DNA of 64,000 nt from positions 1 through 64,000 of the forward strand of contig NZ_ABIC01000018.1 of NCBI RefSeq assembly GCF_000172075.1. The letters run 5' to 3'. The notes beneath the pieces are model-generated. The model searched no databases and was not told the origin of the DNA. It saw only the letters and a program-made list of their open reading frames with translations. Positions 57,483-64,000 of this stretch are shown here, piece by piece. This stretch comes from Shewanella benthica KT99 (GTDB lineage Bacteria; Pseudomonadota; Gammaproteobacteria; Enterobacterales; Shewanellaceae). The position numbers and the translations under genes were made by a program. Every line of letters begins with the position of its first letter. The stretch's first letter is position 1.

Positions 57483-59042
57483 TTGAGTAAAGCTTTATTT
57501 AAGTCAGGCATGATAGTGAGTGCTATGACGTTGATTTCTCGAGTGTTGGGTTTAGTCAGAGATGTGGTTATCGCCAATCTTATGGGTGCTGGAAGCAGCG
57601 CTGATGTTTTTTTCTTCGCTAATAAAATTCCAAATTTTCTAAGACGTCTGTTCGCAGAAGGTGCTTTTGCTCAGGCATTCGTTCCTGTTTTAACTGAATA
57701 TCAACAGAAACAGACTTCCGAGGAGATTAGAGAACTACTGTCTAAGGTCGCGGGGACATTAGGCGTTATCATTACTGTGGTGACGCTAGTCGGTGTTATC
57801 GCTTCCCCGGTATTAACGGCGCTTTTCGGTGGTGGCTGGTTTCTCGCGTGGGTAAATGGGGAACCTGATGGCGCTAAATTTGAGTTAGCATCCTTGATGT
57901 TGAAGATAACCTTCCCCTATCTGTGGTTTATTACCTTTACCGCCCTTGCTGGCTCTATTTTAAACAGCCGGGGGCGATTTGCCGTGTCGGCATTTACGCC
58001 GGTATTTTTAAATATAGCCATTATCGGTGCCGCTATCTTTCTCGCGCCCCGTATGGAACAGGCCGAGATTGGACTGGCTATTGGTGTGTTTTTTGGTGGT
58101 TTAATTCAGTTTTTGTTTCAAATACCTTTCCTCTTAAAAGAGAAAGCCTTAGTTAAACCCACCTGGGGCTGGAAACACCCAGGTGTGACTAAAATTCGTA
58201 CCTTGATGATACCTGCACTCTTTGGTGTGTCTGTCTCGCAGATAAACTTGCTATTAGATACTTTCATTGCCAGCTTTCTGATGACGGGCTCTATCAGTTA
58301 TCTTTATTATGCCGATCGCTTGCTCGAGTTTCCCCTGGGTTTGTTTGGTATCGCAATCGCAACGGTTATTTTGCCTGCTCTATCTAGGAAGCATATCAAT
58401 GCCGAAGGCAAGGGGTTTGAGTCCACCATGGATTGGGGAGTGAAAGCCATCTTATTGCTGGGGATGCCCGCCATGTGTGGTTTGATTGTACTGGCTAAAC
58501 CCATGTTGATGGTGCTGTTTATGCGTGGCGAATTTACTCTGCATCATGTGGAAATGGCGTCATATAGCTTAGTGGCTTACGGCTGTGGCTTACTGAGCTT
58601 CATGTTGATTAAGGTGTTGGCGCCTGGTTACTATTCGAGACAAGACACTAGGACACCGGTACGCTATGGCATCATAGCTATGGTCAGCAATATGGTGTTT
58701 AACCTGATACTTGCTTTTCCCTTTGGTTATGTCGGTCTAGCCATGGCAACTTCGATGTCAGCATTACTCAATGCGGGTCTACTTTATCGTGGCCTGCATA
58801 AGGCCGGTGTCTATAGAGTGAGTAGGCAAACTGGTTTTTTCTTTATCAAGGCGCTGTTGTCTTGTGGTGTCATGGTCGGTTTACTGCTGTACTTCCTGCC
58901 ATCCCAAGAGGTGTGGCTAGGACAGGTGTTCCATGAACGAGCCTCGACCTTGCTCATGCTAATTGCAGCAGGTGGAGCGAGCTACCTTATCACCTTGGTG
59001 ATTCTTGGAGTCAAGCCATGGGAAATAAAAACAGGCCTGTAA
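57483..59042 (+). CDS. murJ: Lipid II flippase MurJ
   Basis: Flips the peptidoglycan precursor lipid II across the inner membrane. The 519 residues form about 14 hydrophobic segments of the MOP/MviN fold, with MTLISRVLGLVRDVVIANLMGAG, KIPNFLRRLFAEGAFAQAFVPVL and YYADRLLEFPLGLFGIAIATVILP as signature stretches. The start is a TTG (57483) with GGGGG a few bases upstream. ribF follows, the usual neighbour. Confidence 0.96.
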   Translation: MSKALFKSGMIVSAMTLISRVLGLVRDVVIANLMGAGSSADVFFFANKIPNFLRRLFAEGAFAQAFVPVLTEYQQKQTSEEIRELLSKVAGTLGVIITVVTLVGVIASPVLTALFGGGWFLAWVNGEPDGAKFELASLMLKITFPYLWFITFTALAGSILNSRGRFAVSAFTPVFLNIAIIGAAIFLAPRMEQAEIGLAIGVFFGGLIQFLFQIPFLLKEKALVKPTWGWKHPGVTKIRTLMIPALFGVSVSQINLLLDTFIASFLMTGSISYLYYADRLLEFPLGLFGIAIATVILPALSRKHINAEGKGFESTMDWGVKAILLLGMPAMCGLIVLAKPMLMVLFMRGEFTLHHVEMASYSLVAYGCGLLSFMLIKVLAPGYYSRQDTRTPVRYGIIAMVSNMVFNLILAFPFGYVGLAMATSMSALLNAGLLYRGLHKAGVYRVSRQTGFFFIKALLSCGVMVGLLLYFLPSQEVWLGQVFHERASTLLMLIAAGGASYLITLVILGVKPWEIKTGL

Positions 59043-59234
59043 CTATTTGAATTTATGCCTGATGTTGAGTTGTGAGAGCCGTTACATGTCTGCTTAATTT
59101 GGGCGGCATTTTACTGTTTGATTGTTTATTAAAACCGACAGCAATTATCCTTGGGAAAGATCCTTGCTGATTATCCTCGTCAGCTGGTATATAATCCGCC
59201 CATTCACACTCAGGCCTGCTAGTTATATAATGTA

Positions 59235-60170
59235 ATGGAACTAATCCGCGGTATACACAATATTTTACCTGCACATCACGGTTGTGTTCTCACTATCGGC
59301 AATTTTGATGGAGTTCATCGAGGCCATGCTGAGGTTATCGCTAAGCTAGTCAAGAAGGCGAGACAGTTAAATGTTCCTGCAACCTTGATGATATTTGAGC
59401 CTCAGCCGCAAGAGATGTTTAGAGGTGATAGTGCACCAGCTAGGCTCAGCTCTCTCAGAGATAAAATAATTTTACTCGAAGAGCTGGGGATCGACAGGTT
59501 AGTATGCATTAACTTCAATGCTAAGTTTGCAGATCTATCGGCGCAGGACTTTATCGACAAATTATTGGTTGAGTCTCTTGGGGTTAAATACCTGGTCATA
59601 GGGGATGATTTTTGCTTTGGTAAACAGCGCAAAGGTAACTTTGAGATGCTTCAGTCGGCAGGAAAAAAACACCAATTTGCCGTGGTGAGTACTCAAAGTT
59701 TCGCTTTAGGTGACAAACGAGTCAGTTCGACCGAGATTAGAAATCAGTTGGCTAAAGGCAACTTGGAACAAGCAAGGCGTCTACTCGGCCATCCTTTTAT
59801 CTTGTGTGGTAAAGTTTCCCATGGGGAGAAAATAGGCAGAACTTTAGGCTTTCCTACTGCCAATATAGCGCTTAAACGTCAAGTTTCTCCAGTTAGGGGA
59901 GTGTTTGCCGTTAAGATGTATTGGGATGGCAGTGATATTTATGATGGCGTGGCCAATGTGGGTTTTAGACCGACAGTAAATGGTCAGGTTTGTCTGTTAG
60001 AAGTGCACCTGTTTGATTTCGATGATGATCTTTATGGTCGAACCGTCGAGGTCGAGTTGGTTGCTAAGATTCGAGATGAAAAGCCATTCAAATCATTGGA
60101 TGCGCTGAAAAAACAAATTAACAATGACGCTGACAAAGCCAAGGCTCTGCTTGGCAATGATGCAGGCTAA
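59235..60170 (+). CDS. ribF: Bifunctional riboflavin kinase / FAD synthetase
   Basis: Makes FMN and FAD from riboflavin. The 311 residues contain the N-terminal adenylyltransferase (TIGNFDGVHRGHAEVI, about 17-32; VIGDDFCFGKQRKGN; KRVSSTEIR) and the C-terminal flavokinase (GRTLGFPTANI and GVANVGFRPTVNG). No strong ribosome binding site is seen before the ATG. It precedes ileS by 31 bases. Confidence 0.96.
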   Translation: MELIRGIHNILPAHHGCVLTIGNFDGVHRGHAEVIAKLVKKARQLNVPATLMIFEPQPQEMFRGDSAPARLSSLRDKIILLEELGIDRLVCINFNAKFADLSAQDFIDKLLVESLGVKYLVIGDDFCFGKQRKGNFEMLQSAGKKHQFAVVSTQSFALGDKRVSSTEIRNQLAKGNLEQARRLLGHPFILCGKVSHGEKIGRTLGFPTANIALKRQVSPVRGVFAVKMYWDGSDIYDGVANVGFRPTVNGQVCLLEVHLFDFDDDLYGRTVEVELVAKIRDEKPFKSLDALKKQINNDADKAKALLGNDAG

Positions 60171-60201
60171 ACTGCTTGGCTAAATTAATGGTATAGGATC
60201 A

Positions 60202-63024
60202 ATGAGCGACTATAAATCTACTTTGAATTTGCCGGAAACTGAGTTTCCGATGCGTGGTAATCTGGCTAATCGTGAGCCGGAAATGTTAAAATCCTGGGCA
60301 GCAGACGGGCTGTATCAAAAGATCCGTGATAGCCGTAAAGGCCGTACACCATTTATTTTGCATGATGGTCCTCCTTATGCCAACGGCGATATTCATATCG
60401 GTCATTCAGTTAATAAGATCCTCAAAGATATTATTGTAAAATCTAAGACGCTGTCTGGTTTCGACGCTCCTTATATTCCAGGTTGGGATTGTCACGGTCT
60501 ACCTATCGAACTCAAGGTTGAGCAGCAAATCGGCAAGCCAGGTCATAAGGTTACCGCGGCCGAGTTTCGTGAAAAATGTCGTGAATATGCGGCTAAGCAA
60601 GTCGATGGCCAACGTGAAGGCTTTATCCGTCTCGGTGTATTTGCCGATTGGTATAAACCTTACCTAACCATGGATTTCGGTACCGAAGCCAACATAGTGC
60701 GCTCACTGTCTAAGGTGATCGAGAGTGGTCACTTGCATAAAGGTGTCAAGCCTGTGCATTGGTGTACCGATTGTGGCTCGGCACTGGCTGAAGCTGAAGT
60801 CGAATATGAAGATAAGAAGTCTCCTGCTATCGATGTTGCTTTTGTAGCAACAGATAAGGCGGCACTGCTGGCTAAGTTTGCTGACGTAGAGATTGAAGCC
60901 GATGTCTCTATGGTTATCTGGACCACGACTCCTTGGACCTTACCGGCAAACCGCGCACTGGCAATCGCGGCGGATCTGGATTACTCGCTGGTTGAGTTTG
61001 TTAAGGATGATGCTACCAGAGTCGTTATCTTAGCCGAGGCACTGGTCGAGTCTTGTATGCAGCGTTATGGGGTCGATTCTCATAAGGTACTTGCTCAGGT
61101 GAAAGGTCAGGAACTTGAGTTGTTACGCTTCGATCACCCTTTCTATGGCTTCGATGTGCCAGTCATCTTGGCCGATCATGTCACTGTCGACTCAGGTACG
61201 GGTATTGTTCATACCGCACCGGGCCACGGTCAAGACGATTTCATTATTGGCCTGAAATATGGTTTAGAAGTGGCCAATCCCGTCGGTGATAATGGTGTTT
61301 ATAAGTCAGACACCGAATTTTTTGCCGGACAGCATGTTTTTAAAGCTAATGCGAATGTGGTGACTCTTCTTGATGAGAAGGGCGCCTTAATCAAGCACGA
61401 GACTATTCTTCACAGCTACCCTCATTGCTGGAGACACAAGACGCCTATTATCTTTAGAGCCACACCTCAGTGGTTTATCTCTATGGACAAAAAGGGCCTG
61501 AGAAAACAAGCGTTGGGCGAGATAAAGAAGACTAAGTGGATCCCTGATTGGGGCCAGAGCCGAATCGAGAAAATGGTGGAGAACCGTCCAGACTGGTGTA
61601 TTTCGCGTCAGCGTACCTGGGGCGTGCCTATTACCTTGTTTGTTCATCGTGAAACCGAAGAATTGCATCCTGATAGCATCTCCTTGATGGAGCGCGTGGC
61701 TAACAAGATCGAACAGAAGGGCATCCAAGCCTGGTGGGATCTTGATATCGCAGAACTCTTGGGTGATGAAGCAGATCAATACCGTAAGGTGACCGACACC
61801 TTAGATGTCTGGTTTGACTCAGGTTCATCATTTTCATCGGTCGTTGCTGCTCGCCCTGAATATCAGGGACACGGCATAGATCTTTATCTGGAAGGCAGCG
61901 ATCAGCATCGTGGCTGGTTTATGTCATCTTTGATGATATCGACCGCGATGAATGGCAAAGCGCCCTATAAGCAAGTGCTTACTCATGGATTTGTCGTCGA
62001 CGGTAAAGGCCGTAAGATGTCGAAGTCTGTGGGCAATGTGATTGCTCCGCAAACCATCACCAATAAGCTAGGTGCAGATATTTTACGCCTCTGGGTTGCT
62101 GGCACTGATTATAGCGGTGAAATGACGGTTTCTGATGAGATCCTCAAGCGTAGCGCCGATTCCTATCGCCGAATTCGTAACACTACACGTTTCTTGCTGG
62201 CTAACATCAATGGTTTTGACCCAGTAAAAGACGCGGTAGCCATTGACGATATGGTCGCCCTGGATCGTTGGGTAGTACGTCGTGCTGCTGTTTTGCAAGA
62301 AGAGATATTAGAAGCTTACGAGCAGTATAACTTCCACACAGTGACCCAGAAGCTAGTGCAGTTCTGTTCAGTTGAGCTAGGCAGTTTCTATCTCGATATC
62401 ATCAAGGATAGACAGTACACGGCTAAAGGCGATAGTCATGCTCGTCGTAGTTGCCAGACTGCACTTTATTTGATTTCTGAAGCTATGGTACGTTGGATCG
62501 CACCTATTTTATCTTTCACCGCAGATGAGATCTGGAAGCTACTTCCTGGTGAGCGAGATGCTTATGTCTTTACTCAAGAGTGGTTCCAAGGGCTAGAGTC
62601 GGTAACATTAGAGTCAGACCTTAGTGATGAATTCTGGGAGCAATTGGTTAGCGTTCGCGGTGAAGTCAACAAGGTTATCGAGCAAGCCAGACGTGAAAAG
62701 CAGATCGGTGGTTCACTGGAAGCTGAGATCACCCTATATGCCGATGATGAGTTAGCTAAGATACTAAACAGTTTGGGCGATGAACTCAGATTTGTACTCT
62801 TGACGTCGAAGACGCGAGTGCTTGCTTTATCAGCAGCGCCAAGTGATGCGATTGAAACTGAGCTTGCATCGCTTAAGCTTGGCTGGTTGAAGTCAGAGTC
62901 TGCAAAATGTGAGCGTTGCTGGCATCATAGAGAAGATGTTGGTCAGATTGAAGCACATCCAACTCTGTGTACCCGTTGTGTCACCAACATCGAAGGCGAG
63001 GGTGAAGTTCGTCAGTTTGCCTAA
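60202..63024 (+). CDS. ileS: Isoleucyl-tRNA synthetase
   Basis: Class I synthetase of 940 residues. The [19 protein letters not shown] segment holds the HIGH motif (about 58-76), the CP1 editing domain has [15 protein letters not shown], the KMSKS loop is in [12 protein letters not shown], and the C-terminal zinc site has [12 protein letters not shown] and CTRCV. Bacterial (non-MupM) type. Part of ribF-ileS-lspA-fkpB. Confidence 0.98.
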   Translation: MSDYKSTLNLPETEFPMRGNLANREPEMLKSWAADGLYQKIRDSRKGRTPFILHDGPPYANGDIHIGHSVNKILKDIIVKSKTLSGFDAPYIPGWDCHGLPIELKVEQQIGKPGHKVTAAEFREKCREYAAKQVDGQREGFIRLGVFADWYKPYLTMDFGTEANIVRSLSKVIESGHLHKGVKPVHWCTDCGSALAEAEVEYEDKKSPAIDVAFVATDKAALLAKFADVEIEADVSMVIWTTTPWTLPANRALAIAADLDYSLVEFVKDDATRVVILAEALVESCMQRYGVDSHKVLAQVKGQELELLRFDHPFYGFDVPVILADHVTVDSGTGIVHTAPGHGQDDFIIGLKYGLEVANPVGDNGVYKSDTEFFAGQHVFKANANVVTLLDEKGALIKHETILHSYPHCWRHKTPIIFRATPQWFISMDKKGLRKQALGEIKKTKWIPDWGQSRIEKMVENRPDWCISRQRTWGVPITLFVHRETEELHPDSISLMERVANKIEQKGIQAWWDLDIAELLGDEADQYRKVTDTLDVWFDSGSSFSSVVAARPEYQGHGIDLYLEGSDQHRGWFMSSLMISTAMNGKAPYKQVLTHGFVVDGKGRKMSKSVGNVIAPQTITNKLGADILRLWVAGTDYSGEMTVSDEILKRSADSYRRIRNTTRFLLANINGFDPVKDAVAIDDMVALDRWVVRRAAVLQEEILEAYEQYNFHTVTQKLVQFCSVELGSFYLDIIKDRQYTAKGDSHARRSCQTALYLISEAMVRWIAPILSFTADEIWKLLPGERDAYVFTQEWFQGLESVTLESDLSDEFWEQLVSVRGEVNKVIEQARREKQIGGSLEAEITLYADDELAKILNSLGDELRFVLLTSKTRVLALSAAPSDAIETELASLKLGWLKSESAKCERCWHHREDVGQIEAHPTLCTRCVTNIEGEGEVRQFA

Positions 63025-63033
63025 CTTGCGCGC

Positions 63034-63063
63034 ATTGAGCCTGATAAATTTGTCAGGCTCAAT
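63034..63063 (+). repeat. Perfect 11-bp hairpin between ileS and lspA
   Basis: ATTGAGCCTGA (63034-63044) and TCAGGCTCAAT (63053-63063) with an 8-base loop and no T-run; perhaps an RNA-stabilising or processing hairpin. Confidence 0.7.
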
Positions 63064-63122
63064 ACCTTGATGGACTGCGGCTTGAGTATTTCAGCTGCTA
63101 TAGATTTTTGAACTATGGAAAG

Positions 63123-63148
63123 TGACGCTGCTATGCGTCATTTTTTTT
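63123..63148 (+). terminator. Terminator-like hairpin before lspA
   Basis: TGACGC-TGCTAT-GCGTCA followed by eight T, only 15 bases before the lspA ATG. It would reduce read-through from ileS. Confidence 0.75.
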
Positions 63149-63162
63149 AAGAGGAAGGCCCT

Positions 63163-63693
63163 ATGCCAACTAATTGGAAAGAGAGCGGTATACGCTGGTA
63201 CTGGGTGGTTGTACTGGTATTTATTGCCGATCAAGTCTCTAAACAATGGGTCTTAGCTAACTTTGACCTTTATGAGTCTGTAACGCTACTGCCGATTTTT
63301 AATTTTACCTATGTGCGTAATTACGGAGCAGCATTCAGTTTCTTGAGTGATGCAGGTGGTTGGCAGAAATGGTTATTTACCTTTATCGCGGTGGGCTTTA
63401 GCGTCTTGCTGACGTTCTGGTTGAGAAAACAGCCAGCGCAGATGTGGCGACTCAATCTTGCCTATACTTTAGTTATCGCTGGTGCCTTAGGCAATCTTAT
63501 CGATCGCCTGCAACATGGGTACGTGGTCGACTTCTTGGATTTTTATTGGAATAAGAGTCACTTTCCTGCGTTCAATATTGCAGATTCTGCAATTTGTGTC
63601 GGAGCTGCACTTATTATTGTGGACTCATTTATCTCAGATCGCCTCGAGAAACAGAAAAAAGCGCAAGATGAAAAAAGTGCTGCAAAGGAGTAA
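63163..63693 (+). CDS. lspA: Lipoprotein signal peptidase
   Basis: Aspartic protease that cleaves prolipoproteins at the lipobox cysteine. The 176 residues have four membrane segments and the conserved FNFTYVRNYGAAFSFL, ALGNLIDRLQHGYVVDFLDFYW and FPAFNIADSAICVGA, holding the two catalytic Asp. AAGAGGAAGG precedes the ATG. The C-terminal tail is lysine-rich. Confidence 0.97.
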   Translation: MPTNWKESGIRWYWVVVLVFIADQVSKQWVLANFDLYESVTLLPIFNFTYVRNYGAAFSFLSDAGGWQKWLFTFIAVGFSVLLTFWLRKQPAQMWRLNLAYTLVIAGALGNLIDRLQHGYVVDFLDFYWNKSHFPAFNIADSAICVGAALIIVDSFISDRLEKQKKAQDEKSAAKE

Positions 63694-63698
63694 TTGAA

Positions 63699-64000
63699 TT
63701 GACTGATGTACGTTCTATTTTATGTCATATGAATATCGTGCTTGAAGATGGCTCTACCGCCGATAGCACCAAGGCTTCGGGTAAACCCGCTAGGCTTAAT
63801 ATCGGTGACGAAAGTTTAAGCCCGGCTTTTGAGGCACAGATAAACTCTCTGGAAGAAGGTGACAGCCATAGCTTTACCCTAAAAGCTGTCGATGCCTTTG
63901 GCGAGGCTAATCCAGATGCGATTCATTATATGGATAGAAGTAAGTTTCCCGGAGATATGGAACTCGAGCCAGGCGTTATTGTCAGTTTCGCTGGCCCGGG
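63699..64000 (+). CDS. fkpB: FKBP-type prolyl isomerase FkpB (partial)
   Basis: The window ends inside this gene. From the TTG at 63699 (GGAG 8 bases upstream) the frame reads MTDVRSILCHMNIVLEDGST, then FEAQINSLEEGDSHSFTL, AFGEANPDAIHYMDRSKFP and EPGVIVSFAGP, the SlyD/FkpB-type isomerase fold. The position right behind lspA is the conserved one; ispH is expected next. Confidence 0.9.
   Translation, partial: MTDVRSILCHMNIVLEDGSTADSTKASGKPARLNIGDESLSPAFEAQINSLEEGDSHSFTLKAVDAFGEANPDAIHYMDRSKFPGDMELEPGVIVSFAGP

Overview
This is about 64 kb of chromosome from a gammaproteobacterium that looks like a Shewanella (Alteromonadales). The evidence is gene content and order: lepB-rnc-era-recO-pdxJ-acpS, ypjD/yfjD next to ffh, rpsP-rimM-trmD-rplS, aroF-tyrA, raiA-pheL-pheA, thrLABC, pgi-tal, and rpsT/murJ-ribF-ileS-lspA-fkpB. 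The proteins resemble Shewanella forms, and there is a cytochrome b561/cytochrome c' pair and CRP/FNR-type palindromes. The assignment rests on remembered families, not on a database search. No rRNA or tRNA gene and no CRISPR array was seen.

Layout. 0.1-5.2 kb: secretion, RNA processing and ribosome GTPase operon, ending in acpS. 5.2-8.4 kb: a decayed stretch with a repeated intergenic element, a REP hairpin, a frameshifted CoA-transferase gene and a broken TraF-like outer-membrane gene. 8.6-15.5 kb: a Mpo1-like membrane protein, yfjD, ypjD, ffh and the rpsP-rimM-trmD-rplS operon. 15.9-17.9 kb: an internally deleted IS21-family element. 18.1-27.3 kb: aroF-tyrA, hcp-hcr, an ISAs1-family remnant directly behind the hcr stop codon, a small membrane protein, and pheA with its leader. 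27.3-31.0 kb: a gene-poor kilobase with an imperfect direct repeat, then raiA, the cytochrome b561/c' pair and trpR. 31.1-32.0 kb: slyD with an expanded metal-binding tail. 32.4-37.5 kb: the thr operon with leader peptide and attenuator. 37.7-43.3 kb: a small lipoprotein, nfo, a hybrid histidine kinase / response regulator / hemerythrin group, a 51-bp tandem repeat array and a DUF3545-type gene. 43.5-52.1 kb: pgi, tal, an OmpA-family porin, phosphoketolase and an alanine/Na+ symporter. 52.2-56.9 kb: yaaA, an accessory islet with a broken hypothetical gene and an IS110-family fragment, an M28 peptidase lipoprotein and an ArsR-type regulator. 57.0-64.0 kb: rpsT, murJ, ribF, ileS, lspA and the start of fkpB.

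Aromatic amino acid synthesis is a recurring theme: aroF (entry step), tyrA (tyrosine branch), pheA (phenylalanine branch) and trpR lie within 12.5 kb. Threonine synthesis and phenylalanine synthesis both have leader peptides rich in codons for their end products. The most unusual protein is PheA (660 aa). It carries, behind the normal chorismate mutase, prephenate dehydratase and ACT domains, a roughly 225-residue domain that looks like a type I-beta DAHP synthase stripped of its catalytic residues. Other points of interest are the kinase/response regulator/hemerythrin group, a 51-bp repeat array open in frames on both strands, the repeated SlyD tail, and a terminator-like hairpin in the rpsP leader.
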